From assembly GCF_035046485.1 (NCBI RefSeq), contig NC_085137.1, positions 46,989,155 through 47,053,154 of the forward strand: a DNA stretch of 64,000 nucleotides, in the 5' to 3' direction. This document shows positions 35,465 through 46,440 of the stretch, one piece after another (the stretch's first letter is position 1; each line of letters opens with the position of its first letter). The notes beneath the pieces were generated by a model, which worked only from the letters and a program-made list of their open reading frames with translations, was not told where the DNA came from and ran no database searches. Source of the DNA: Aedes albopictus (lineage: Eukaryota > Arthropoda > Insecta > Diptera > Culicidae). A program made the translations under genes and the position numbers.

Positions 35465-35637
35465 CTTAAAGAGATTTTTAGCCCGAGGCTAGCTCATCTC
35501 GGGAGACCCAAGCTGTATTTCTCTTCCAAAGGAAGAACTCACATTTGGCAAGTTTGTCGGGAGTAGGATTCGATTCCTCCAGGTCCTAAGCGTGATAGTC
35601 ACGTGCTTTAACTATCACACCGGGCCCGCTCCACAGT
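35465..35637 (-). mobile_element. tRNA-derived SINE, Feilai-like, copy 2 (reversed)
   Basis: On the minus strand it reads GAGCGGGCCCGGTGTGATAG, then a B-box-like GAATCGAATCCTACTCCCGA, then GAGATGAGCTAGCCTCGGGC. This is the same order as 25068-25250, with diverged sequence and a shortened tail. Confidence 0.85.
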
Positions 35638-35905
35638 GAATGTTATTTACATTCTCCGCGTGGAGAGTTGCCTTCACACCTCTCACGGGTTTGATGTGCT
35701 TGTGCGACCCATCCGTAATTTGCAAACTTTCAGATAAAATTACAAGGTAAAAGTCCTCCATACACTGTTTTTTGATAGTTTATGCTTCTAAACTAAGATA
35801 GCAACAAGTGAATACAACATTTTTTAAATCATTTTTATTCATGAGTTTTAAGTGAGTTGCTAGTTCTTTTCAAGTCAATAATGAATGTGTGCTGTTTGTG
35901 CTGTT

Positions 35906-36536
35906 TCAGTCTTGAGTACCCATAGCGGTGCAGACGGCTGAATTGTAAGATCTCCATCCTGGGTGATTACCCGCCATCGTATGACCTAACCAGGCCAAAT
36001 TTGTGTCCATTTCCTTTATTTCGTTGTTGAGGCTCCGCCGCCATGAGCCTCCGGGGCTGCCTCTGCTGCGATGTCCTGTCCAATCTAACGCTTGCTTGCA
36101 GATTTCGTTTCTGCCCCTGCGTAGAGTGTGGCCGACGCACCTCCACTTCCGCTCCCGAATTTCTATTGCTATCGGCTTTTGATGACATCGACGATGGAGT
36201 TGAAGATCCAATTGTGAGGCCACCATGCACGAATTATATACCGCGGGTATCTATTGATGAAGACCTGCAGCCGTTGAGTGTTCTCCACTGATAACACCAA
36301 GTTTCACTGGCGCACAACAGCACAGATTTCACGTTCGAGTTGGAAATTCGGATTTTGGTGCGTCGACTAATCCGATTGTTTAAATCTTTGTAACTCTTAC
36401 AAGAATAATCCCATGCCTGTTTATAGTTTGAAGGGAGATTGATGAACTCCACATATGTTTCTTTTTTTTTGTATGCATTACACAGAAACACATTGAAGTA
36501 CTTTTTTAAATTTAAGAAACAAGAGCTGTTGAACAA
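35906..36536 (-). pseudogene. Non-LTR retrotransposon 3' end, reverse transcriptase tail
   Basis: Minus-strand fragments in two frames. SNVKSVLLCASETWCYQW (36234-36536) is the conserved end of the reverse transcriptase. IRERKWRCVGHTLRRGRNEI followed by CKQALDWTGH and RGSPGGSWRRSLNNEIKEMD (35906-36226) is the following tail of endonuclease-reverse transcriptase proteins. A frameshift separates them. The fragment at 61597-61830 is likely of a similar element. Confidence 0.85.
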
Positions 36537-36952
36537 CCATAACCATTACAAAAATATGCATTTTTGATTCGTTGCCATCCCCAACGACGGTAATTGAAAT
36601 GCTTGAACTAGCTCTCGTTGCACTTCACATACCTACCATCAAACTGAAAAATCACATCTGTGACCTCGGTACATCAGCATCATCACCGTTCGCTGACTCA
36701 CGATTTCCCCATTTTCAGTTGCGTGTGACAACAATAGCCAACGACAATCATTAGGCACTCGATTGCATCACTCAATTTACCCATAGCTCCATCTGATTGT
36801 GTTAATTCCATCCGACCAATCGACTGACGTTAGATCGTTTAGTTATCTAGTATTTACGGCTACCATTACTGCCCGACCATGTATTTCAAATCAATCCATC
36901 TGTATGCAAGTAGCGACGCTTACACGGTGAAGTCAAACAATTCAATACTGCT

Positions 36953-37430
36953 CCCGAGCAGAAAAGTACAACAACTGAATAACATATCAAGATATTGATC
37001 TTAAATACTATCATACCTCGATATGTCCTTCATTAGGTGGACATAAGAGGCAAAATAACAAAAAACGAATACCATGTTTTTGTATGAAAATAACAAGTAA
37101 AGTTATTTCAATAATGAATGCATACCCAACATTTAGAGTGCTGTATTTGTTATTCATACGGTATTGAATAACAAAGTAAAAATATGTTTTGTTATTAAAT
37201 TGTGAATTTGTTCGATGTCTTCATGATGTAGTAGAAGAACATGTTCTTCATTTATTTCACTGCTGAATCAGCAAATATCACAACAATATCAAACTCTGCT
37301 CAAATACCTCAAATTTTTGTTGTGTTGCTCTCATAACATTTTGTAGAACAATATTATGATAACAATTTTAGGTATAAGTGCACAGGTTGTTCTTTGCATA
37401 ATATTTGTAAGTCATTCCTTTCTGCTCGGG
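36953..37430. mobile_element. MITE with CCCGAGCAGAAA ends
   Basis: Inverted ends CCCGAGCAGAAA (36953-36964 and 37419-37430) enclose about 480 bp of AT-rich non-coding DNA. A clear target duplication was not found. Confidence 0.55.
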
Positions 37431-37533
37431 CTCTCTCACTCACCAGTAACTCGTTAGTGTATCGTAGTTTTTTTTTTTCAAATACACACAGTATGATTCA
37501 ACTTTTTTCCCTTGTCTCTCTTTCTCCTTTCAG

Positions 37534-37764
37534 CGTACTGGGGTCGTGATCCCTCGGCGATGGCCGCAGCAGCAGCATCGAATCCCCTGTTCGGTTCCCA
37601 GTTCGCCATGCCCGGAGGCCTCGGAGGTCTGATGCCGAATGCGGCGGCAGCGGCGGCGGCCGCTTCGGGCGGTGGGACGGATCGGTACCAGATGTCCCAT
37701 TCGCACCCGAACACGATGGCCGTGGCCGCCTCGCAGGCAGCCTCCCTGGCCGGACTGCATTCCA
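37534..37764 (+). CDS. tou: Host gene coding exon 2
   Basis: 231 bases, preceded by a pyrimidine tract ending TTTCAG and followed by GTGAGT. It completes residue 41 (Ala) and encodes residues 42-117, ending with one base of Ser118. Motifs in order are YWGRDPSAMA, SNPLFGSQFAMPGGLGG, an eight-Ala run, then TDRYQMSHSHPNTMAVAASQ and AASLAGLHS. The exon is far more GC-rich than its introns. The DRYQMSHSHPNTMAVAASQ portion looks conserved rather than merely low-complexity. Phase 1 on both sides means that skipping it would keep the frame. Confidence 0.85.
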
Positions 37765-38312
37765 GTGAGTATTTTTGTTTTATAATTAGGTTAAATATTA
37801 TCAGAAACATTAAAAGAACTGGCAATGAATTTATTCTAAAATCCGGTTAAATATTTCGAGTTCAAATGGGTTCTTTAAACTAAATTAACGTGAACATTTT
37901 GGCAAAGTAAATGATCGTTATTTGAATGGAGTTATAGATGCTAATGATCATGGAGATCTTCCATTTAGCATTCGAACATTTTGTTTGACTGTATGAGATA
38001 CCAAATGAAATTAATTAATTGCAAGTCATGTTGTGTGCTTTCTCAACAGTCAGTAAGCAGTTCACCTAGCTGTGTGCCCGCCAATCAAGACCTATTAACA
38101 CATACTTTTTTTTTTAAATGCCAATCGATTGCCACATCAAAAGCAATACAAAGTCGTACTTTGTATTGCAAGTCGGTTATTTTTCTTTCATTTGAACGAC
38201 AGGCATCGGCGGTAATGCGAATGCATAAACACAATGAAACCGCAAACAACCTACGCAGTTGAACACCATCACACAATAAATCTTGAATTGAAGAGTAGGA
38301 GGTACATAGCCT

Positions 38313-38522
38313 TCATACCTGTCTCACAAGCTGTGAAGTAAAACTCACGTCAATGTCCATTGAAACGGAAGCAGCAATGTAATTGGATTCGTGGTAGATC
38401 ATCACACCTTCCGTAGGGTTCAGAAAAACGTAGCGGCTAGGGTCGTTAGGTTTCACGTTCCGAAGGTAAGACTCACTCATTCGTAAGACCATCCTAAACG
38501 GACTGATTTCAATTGTGTTCAA
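38313..38522 (-). other. Exon-like ORF of unknown origin
   Basis: A 69-codon minus-strand ORF beginning MNTIEISPFRMVLRMSESYL and including NPTEGVMIYHESNYIAASVS. It looks protein-like in composition and contains an internal GAC/GTGAGT splice-donor-like site. I do not recognise it. It could be an exon of a nested gene, a TE-derived fragment or chance. Confidence 0.25.
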
Positions 38523-38639
38523 TAAAAGTAAAATCTATCACATACAACTCAATCAGCACGCATACTGAATAGTTATCATATGATAGCTAGCTGAGTCGAT
38601 AGTGTCCAGTTAACAATTTGTCCAGCAACATACTGCAAT

Positions 38640-38895
38640 TTATTTATTGAAAGGAATGGTTAGGTAGCCCACAGATGGTTCAATACAATCCAAATCTATG
38701 CAACACCAAACTATTCCAGTATTGTTGCAGTACAAGAATAAATATGAAGCCTTGCTCAACAATTTGGTATTGTACTGGAATAACTGGCCTAGCGACATTG
38801 AAAATACGCCAATATCTAGTGCAAGCTTTCTCATCAGGCTATTAATTCCCAGCGATGGAACAATGTCCAGGTAAAAATGCAACGTGAACAGCAAA
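38640..38895 (-). pseudogene. LOA-type RNase H fragment
   Basis: Its DNA parallels the RNase H-like end of the larger remnant at 47990-51190, around the CCAGCGATGGAA...CATTTCC region (the GHSSIAGNEMADELAR segment). It is frameshifted and short. Confidence 0.5.
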
Positions 38896-39273
38896 GCAAA
38901 GTAATGACAACTGTATACATCGTGATTGCTACTCCGTGAATAGTGAGATCAATTGAAGTAATGCACAAAGAATCAATAAATATGAATGGTGCTTATGAGC
39001 AGCTTACCATTCTCAATGTTCTCGAGAAAGCAACATTTAAAAAGTCAATAACGGCGCCGGTTACGTGCTTACGGTCATCGGGAGAGGGAAGGAATGTTAG
39101 TTTAAAAAAAAGCTGGTAATTTTCCGCTATTTAACTTAAAATTACTACTACTTAATTCCAGCATCGATGCTAGTGTTGGGCGGTACATGTTTCTTTAAAT
39201 GGAAAAGTTCATAAGTATACGATTGAGTTTTAAAAGTGCAAACCGGTGAGAACAAAATGTTCTGTGTGTTTAA

Positions 39274-39390
39274 CCCTAAAAGGGATACCTTCATGGCCTC
39301 AGTTTCGTCACCTCGCTGAGTGTGTTCCATCAAAGACGAGCTCTGAAAGGCGCCTGGGGTCCAAATGGACCCCAGGTATCCCTTTTAGGG
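39274..39390. mobile_element. 117-bp TTAA MITE with CCCTAAAAGGGATACCT ends
   Basis: TTAA at 39270-39273 and 39391-39394. The ends are perfect inverted repeats over CCCTAAAAGGGATACCT. The middle includes GGGGTCCAAATGGACCCC, an internal palindrome. TTAA suggests piggyBac-type mobilisation. Confidence 0.8.
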
Positions 39391-39479
39391 TTAAATATGT
39401 TTCTTGTCACTTTCTCGGAATTTGTTCAGCATTTTCGAACCCGACGAATTGATTTTCAAATAATCATACTAATGACTTT

Positions 39480-40735
39480 TAGCATGCCTCCAGGAGATCT
39501 TTTTATGATACTGTTCAGGAACCTCCAGCAGGTACTGAGATTTCTCTGACAGGAATTTCGCATTCTTCCAGCAGAAATTCACTCTAGGATTCATTGACGG
39601 ATTTCTTTTAGGAGCCCTCTATGGATTCGCTTTGAGTTGTCTTGTGTCGAAATATTCCTGTCCTAGCAAGAATCCTATCTTATATCCCACTGAAAATTTA
39701 TTTAAGGTGGTTTCGGGATTCCTCCAACAGGGACTCTCCCAGGGATTCCCATAGTTGATATTCCGCCAGAAATTCATTTAAGGCATCTTCGAACAATTCC
39801 ATCTGAGATTTCAAAAACAGAACTTTTTAATAGCGATTATGTACTTCCAAGACTCTGGCAATATGTTTTTTTTTTCTGGCATTCTTTCGGGCATTCATCT
39901 GGAGGTTTTCAAGAAAATCTTTGAAAAATTATCTCAAGACTTGCATCTGGAATTTCTACAAAACTTCCTCCTGGTGTACCTTTGTAAATTCGTGAATTTC
40001 GTGGATTTGTCAGAATTCTTCCGGGAATTTCTCCTAGATTATCTTCGACAACTCTTTCTTCAGTTCTGTCGAAAATTTCTCCATAAATTATTCTTGGTGG
40101 TTTTTAAGGAATTTATCAGGATATGCCTGCAAAAGTTCCTTAACAATTTTATCCGGAAATTCATATAGAGTCCCTTCGAGAATTCGTCAAGAAGCTCCTT
40201 CAAGATGTCCTCCAGGAGTGCCTTGAGGAATTACCTAAGGAGTTTCTTGTGGAATTCTTCTATAAGTTTCTTGGAGAACTACTCTAGGATTTTCTTTGAG
40301 AGTTCCTCAACAATTTTCTTCGGTAATTCTTTCAGGAGTTTCTCCGAAAATGTTTGCAGAACTTCCTCCAAGAGTTTTATCGGTAGTTCAACTAGGAGTT
40401 GCTTCGATAATTCCTCAATGAATTCTTTTGGGAATCTTTCCTGGTGTTCTTTTGAAAATTTCTCCAATTGTTCTTACAGGAATTTCTCCAGGAGTAACAC
40501 AGGGACTTCTTTAAGGAATTCTTCCAAGAATTTATTCAAGAGTTCCTCAGGAACTCATCTAGGAATTCATTAAGGTGATCCCTCGAGAATTTTATCGAGA
40601 CTATCTTCGGGAATTCCTGCAGGGCTGCCTTCAGGAAATCATCCGGGAATACCTTCAGGAGTTCCTCCGGGACTTCTCAAGAAGGTCCTTGCAGAATTCT
40701 TCTGGGAATTCTCCGACGATTTTTTTGCACATTAA
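39480..40735. repeat. Degenerate GGAATTCC-type array 6
   Basis: About 1.25 kb of diverged CAGGAATTTCTC/TTCCTCAAGGAATT-like units. The ORF at 40205-40573 reads as irregular Ser/Asn/Phe repeats and is not a gene. Confidence 0.7.
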
Positions 40736-40830
40736 GTTGTTTAGTGAATAAAATATTGCTATTTTCTATATCCTAATCGAAAAAGCTATTTTTTTAAAGA
40801 GTTTTATTGCGTTCCAATTCCTTTGTTTAA

Positions 40831-41760
40831 TCCTCAAAGCTCCAGGACAAACTTTTTATTTTTAATCGGCTGATACTCAGGACCTGTAAAGTATAAAAAT
40901 AAGAAAATAAGTGGTTTTCACTATGATCGATGAGAAGAGTTTTACTTCATGCAAGGGTAGATTGTCAAATCGGAAGTCCATGCTTGAACCTGATCTTACA
41001 CCGGAAAAAAGTGTTCCCTGGTGCTATGTTTGGCGATATGTTCTGCAGCTGCCTTTTGGCTACTTTTTCAATAAATAGCTGTTTATTCTCGGTAGATCAA
41101 TCAAAGTGAAATCTAAACCTGACCTTTAATTTCTTAGTGAAACGTGTTTTTACAAATTGGAATTAATTTTGTGAATTGGGACAGAAACCGATAAACGCCT
41201 TAAAGTATGCAATGATCTAGTAATAATTCGTTGGTTAAAAGTATGGCCCGTGTTTGAATTTTAGATGGATTAATCACATGTGTGATACTTTTAAAAGAAG
41301 GCCTCAAATATACAAAACAAATTCTTCATAGACACCAAACTTCTAAAATCATCTTTTCAGGTCCAAAATGATTATGATCACGAAATTGGGTCTTAGGGAG
41401 TCCTACCGGAAGTACACCCCTGGGCCCAAGTTTCAGATGCTACTCATGATAGAAAGCAGCCTCAGCATTGTGTTCTTGCGATGGCCCACCATTTCAAGCT
41501 ATTAAAGATTTATAATAATAAGTTGTTAAAGATTTATTATAGAATTATTATAAAATACCAGATTCATAGACGAATCGCTAAAACATTGCACCCGGGAACA
41601 CTTATTTCCGGTTCAAACATGGACTTCCGGTTTGACAACTATTCTTACATGAAGTACAACTCTTCCCATCGATCATAGTGGAAATCGCTTATTTTTATAT
41701 TTTACAGATCCTGAGTATCAGACGATTAAAAACAAGAAGTTTGTCCTGGGGCTTTGAGGG
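40831..41760. mobile_element. 930-bp TTAA MITE with about 80-bp ends
   Basis: TTAA at 40827-40830 and 41761-41764. The ends start TCCTCAAAGC/CCCTCAAAGC and remain alignable for about 80 bases, with roughly 10 differences. No transposase is present. Confidence 0.75.
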
Positions 41761-41871
41761 TTAAAAGGTTAAATAAACAAAATAGTTTAGATTTCCGTGG
41801 ATAGAACGACAGATCAATCGATAAAATGACAGTTCGACTCGAATAAAAAATTTCCCCATACCAACCATAAA

Positions 41872-42585
41872 TAGGGGAAGACGGGGTAAGAAGGTCCGCC
41901 GGGGTAAGAAGGTCCGCCGGCGTAAGACGGCCCACCGGCAGTTTAGTATGAAAATGCCGTTTTCTATAAACTTTTACCTAGTACTCTGTTCAAGTACAGG
42001 ATATTTGTCGTTTTGACCCATTTTGAGCAATGGTTACATTGAGATTTTCAAAACAAATAAACAAAACAAAGATTTTACATCATGATAATGTATTTGATCT
42101 AATTTTGTCACATATAACCTTAAGGTTTTTGACTCGGCCAAACCAAAAAAAAAACGTGTTCATAACTTACCAGGAATCTTAACAAAGCATAAGAGAAGCG
42201 GGATTGAGTTTGAAAATAAAAATCCGTTTGGAACTAGCCTCATAAGTAAAGTCTGCCTAAACGGGGTAAAAGTGATCACTTCGAACGGGATAATACGGCC
42301 ACTCCCTAGATCATAGAACAATATAACTGCAACCAATTTCTAATCACTATGATTTTAAAAAATCGTGATGGTCCTTCTTACCCCGTCTTTTTAATCACAT
42401 TAATAAATTATAAAAGTTTTAACAGCACGAATCGAAAGATAATTTTCTGATTGCCAGCACGAATCGAAAGATAATTCTGATCTGCCTAACACTTTGAAAA
42501 AAGATATGCTGTGTGGAAACTAGTGTAATTCATTGCCAGTTTAAGTTATGATTTTTTGGCAGCCGTCTTACCCCGTATTCCCCTA
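41872..42585. mobile_element. MITE with GACGGGGTAAGA-type ends
   Basis: The left end is TAGGGGAAGACGGGGTAAGA, and the right end, inverted, TAGGGGAATACGGGGTAAGA. The phrase GGGGTAAGAAGGTCC recurs at the left end and reversed near 42365. A direct duplication of CAGCACGAATCGAAAGATAA lies at about 42424-42475. Confidence 0.7.
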
Positions 42586-42719
42586 CATTTTATAATTTTT
42601 CCCGGTCACCAAAAATAATGAAATTTTTTATTTTGACTGACGTTGATTCCAATTACGAAATAATCGGGATACCCCTGTGTCATCGCTACTTCAGACAGAA
42701 GTTGCACAGGGCTCTTTCA

Positions 42720-43165
42720 ATGAAATTTCTCGAAGCATTTCGGGAATTTCTCTAGAATTTCCTTCGAAAATTCCTCTAGTAATTCCTTCGAGTATTTTTT
42801 CAGGAGTTCCTTCGAAAATTCCTTCGGACTGTTGGAGAAATTCTCGAAGGAACTCCTAGAGGAATTTCTAAAGTAATTGTTGAAGGAACTACGGTATAAA
42901 TTCCAGAAAAACTTTTGAAAAAACAACCTGATGATCCCCTAGAGAAATTGTTGAGGAAACTTCTAACGAAATTTCCGCAGCAAGTGTTTCAGAAATTCTC
43001 GAAGAAACTCTTAAACTTGAACTTGGAGGAATTCCCGAGAGTGTTTCCCGGAAAATAAAACTTTTAAAACAATTCAAAATGCAACTCATTGTGAAATGTG
43101 AAATTCCTTCCGGAACTCCCAACTTTTGTAGATATTTCGAAGCGTCTTCCGGAGGAATCACAACT
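42720..43165. repeat. Degenerate GGAATTCC-type array 7
   Basis: Units such as GGAATTTCTCTAGAATTTCC, followed by units in the opposite sense after about 42830, so the array is partly inverted. Confidence 0.6.
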
Positions 43166-43579
43166 TCAAAACAGGGAATTCGTACTATAGAAATCTCAAA
43201 ATAGTTCTCTGTTGAGAAGCCCAGATAAAGATTCTGCCGGAAGAATCCCAGAACGAGTTCCTTCTTACAATCACTGCCTCAGAAAAGCTTACGCAGCACC
43301 TCATCATCAATTGCATCAGCAGTCCGGCTGCAGAAATCTGATTTCAATGGTGATTCCTGTTGAGATTCCATATCCGCGATAAAATTCCATTGCCAATGTA
43401 AACAAACGCACGACTCAACACAACATTGTGGGCAGTCTTTTTTTAGTACAATGACGGATCCGTTAACGCTGAAGTCAAAGTCGACGCAGCATTGTGGCTC
43501 CCGCTTAATAGACTAAAGATGGAATATTCAATCATTATGATTTGTTCAGTATTATAATCTTTGCATCATTTTACAGGAG

Positions 43580-44346
43580 GGGTACTCACTAAACAGATTA
43601 ACCCTCTAATACCCAACCCCGCCTCTAGACGGGGTATAGTTTGAGCATTTTTGTAATTTTTGTTTCGTGGAAAACCAAAATTTTTATATTTTTGGCTGAT
43701 ATTTAGGACTGTTTTGTATATCTCAAAATAGTTTTTGGTGTATTTTAAAGCGTATTTACATTTTTTTAAAATCATTGAAAAATTGATGTTTTTGTCACCT
43801 TCTAGAAGTCATTGTTTATTTTGTATTGAATCGCTACAAATAACATATTTTTAATTTTTCCCAAATCATTCTGTCTTAGTTTTATAGTTTAAGGGAATCG
43901 AATACACTCTAAAATTATTTTCCTTAAAATTACACGGAAAATAAAATTTTCTATGAAAAAAAATAAAAATAAAAATATTTTAACAATAATCATAAAAACT
44001 CAAAATGTTTTCATCTCAAAAAATCCGTACACCAAATAGGCTTCCAGGATAAATATAAAACTGTGGGGATGTTCAAAATAAAAATTAGAAAAATCGAAAA
44101 CTGAAATTCACGAAATCGAGAATTAAGAAGAATCATCTTCCAAAACATGTTTAAATCGATTTTAGATGACGAAAAATGATATTTAGATCAAAATCAAAAA
44201 TTTGGGTGTTAGAGGGTTAAATTGCTGCGTAAGCCATGATTTTCTGCTTATTTGAAATATTTCATTATTTTGTGAATGAAATAATCAAAGATTGCCTTGA
44301 TGATCGCGACGTTTAATCAGTTTGCGCTGTTAAGTGAATCCTCCTA
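43580..44346. repeat. Dispersed MITE-like repeat, copy 2, split by an insertion
   Basis: AGGAGGGGTACTCACTAAACAG at the left (about 43577) and, inverted, TAGGAGGATTCACTTAACAG at the right end suggest its own TIRs. The part 44217-44346 matches copy 1 at 1417-1546. The TTAA MITE at 43602-44216 interrupts it. Confidence 0.65.
43602..44216. mobile_element. 615-bp piggyBac-like MITE
   Basis: Ends CCCTCTAATACCCAA/TTGGGTGTTAGAGGG, flanked by TTAA at 43598-43601 and 44217-44220. CCC ends plus TTAA fit piggyBac. The related uninterrupted copy at 1412-1430 (AAACAGATTAAATTG) shows what the site looked like before insertion. Confidence 0.85.
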
Positions 44347-44349
44347 GTG

Positions 44350-45637
44350 GCTTTTTCTTCCATTTCCATATTAAAACAATAGCATGAAACGAGATCACCA
44401 ATTTATAAGTCGTTCTCCATCTCTGCATCGTCGATTGTCTGGGTTTCCATCGAACATATACACTAAAATACACACAAGCGAAACTGATCACCTTCCCTTA
44501 CTCGCACTTACACGCGGATCGACGACGCGATGAATTGAAGATAGGAACCGGATAGAACTATCGCCACGGATGGAAAATGTCATTTCGTTATTTGCTTATT
44601 TCGCTGCACCTAGTAGGAAATGTAAATCGACGACATCATTGATTATTCATGCCTAATCAGCATTACGGATTGGTGATGCTTACGAGCAGAAATTTATACC
44701 GTAAGTGGTGTAAAAAGGAAAACGTCATGACATTTTTTTTCATTAGAATCCGCGACATTTTCTGCGGCATCCGATGAACTTGGAAAAAATCATCGTGAAC
44801 AGGATTTAGTCCAGACCTCAGTTTCACGTCGACTTTGTGACTATCTACCCTCTCCCACTAACAAAGTTTTTTCCTGTGACAACCGTGGAGCTGCAGGGGT
44901 ACACTGTGGAAGTCTCGAGTAGCAACGTCATAGCATGTCACACTAAAATTCCTTCTCTTCCCCGATGACCGCGATGACCGTAAGGACGTGGTAGATGCCG
45001 GTACTGACAGAGTTCTGATCCTCATCCTCAAAAGTGCACATTATACGGTCATCTCATGCTCATGCTCCTCATTTTGACTTCGAAGCGGCCTGGCTATCTG
45101 ATCAGAACTATATTACTTTGACCATTACTTGTAGATTGCACTCCACAAAGAAGTGTAAATATTTCAATCGGAGATTCGGTGCAGTGTCTACTATCCAGAG
45201 TTTAAAATTTTCATTTTCAATGAGTGAAATTCAACGTGAATTTTGAAAATTCTCATTTGAGGGATCATAATAAAATTCATTTTGATGATTGATTTTTCTC
45301 ACTTATTTATTCATTTTTCTGTCACTGACAATTTTCACTGAAAAATATAACTAGACCATAACTCCCGATTATTCTTCCAATCACCTCAAAACTTGTGTAT
45401 AGAATACTAATTAACTGCTCTATTTCTTCATTAAGTCGGATTGTGCTTCTTTTTACAGAATTTGGACATTTTATGACGTGCGAAAAAAGAGAGGCATTCA
45501 GCAGACAATTAATGTGGCCAAACACGAATGAAAAAAACGAGAATGTCAATCTTCACATTCAACCTTCGATTTTTTTGCACACTGCTACTATCTGTCTGTG
45601 TCTACTAGCTTTAGCACACGGAAGTAAACATTATTGG
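44350..45637. other. Intronic sequence with a small LOA fragment
   Basis: Mostly unrecognised. About 45131-45205 resembles the RNase H part of the LOA remnant: GCACTCC...GGTGCAGTGTCTA is shared with 48370-48426. Confidence 0.35.
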
Positions 45638-45876
45638 CACATTCTACCGTGCCGTAGTAGCGTGACGTTACAACGTTGCTACTCACACTAAGCATTCCCA
45701 TTTTTAACATACTTTCCTAATGAAAACTAACTGTACAACAGATCATACTTATTGAAAATTTTACTAGGAATCCGAATATGTAAAAATATTTGAGGGTTTA
45801 CGGTCGAATTTACGAGTTATAGTGGAAAATCTGACAGAAAAGGCGTCAAAACGTTGTAACGTCACGGTAGAATGTG
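45638..45876. mobile_element. Small MITE with CACATTCTACCGTG ends
   Basis: CACATTCTACCGTG at the left and inverted at the right. Both are followed by GACGTTACAACG, which in the left arm is offset by about 13 bases. Boundaries are approximate. Confidence 0.6.
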
Positions 45877-46189
45877 TCTATTACCAGCTGGATATTCGAG
45901 CTGCTTCAATAGCGTACCCACTGTGTAATTCCACAAAAATAGTGGCAACTGCCCTTGGAGGCATCCACAAACTCTCTTTTTTCTAGATATTGACTGACAT
46001 ACTGTTGAGAAACGATGACGGGTTGTTTTTGAGTGAAAATGGTTTCTCGATATCATAAACAACATTGCAAAGGAGCCAAAGAGAGGATTTTCGCAATTGC
46101 TAAAGCCTGGAACTGGAACCTTTCAAATTAATGTCTGATCTACCCGAAATGTGCTGAATATCAATATCACTGCTAAACATTAGCATAAG

Positions 46190-46440
46190 GCCTTTAGAAA
46201 TGCAGTATGTAAGGATTTGTTCGAAAGCATTCGTAGTATACATCTCAGAGAGAAGTGTAGTGGCTATAGATTGTTGACAACCTTACATGCTCGAGGTATG
46301 ACACGTGGATTTGTCATTTAATTTCTATTGAAAATAGCAGACATCAAGTTTCCAAGGCGAAAATATACAGAGTAGTTCTATGTAGAGCGCATAATGCGAA
46401 GGCCTCGAGATTGTAAATAGGGTTTTTTGTGATTATTTTG
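46190..46440 (-). pseudogene. LOA-type endonuclease-region fragment
   Basis: On the minus strand it parallels 50730-50930 of the larger remnant. Both have the CCTCGAGCATGT and GTTGTCAACAA segments in the same order. Too diverged to read as protein. Confidence 0.5.

Larger units (their letters stand above)
29391..37533 (+). other. Host intron 1, 8.1 kb
   Basis: GTAAGT..CAG. It contains degenerate arrays, a dispersed repeat, a hairpin copy, a reversed SINE, a LINE remnant and a MITE, all listed separately. The stretch 29391-30430 and most of 33746-35460 show no recognisable element. Confidence 0.75.

Noticed and set aside
40205..40573. 122-codon Ser/Asn/Phe-rich ORF
   Set aside because: A translation of the degenerate array. 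Both strands are open.
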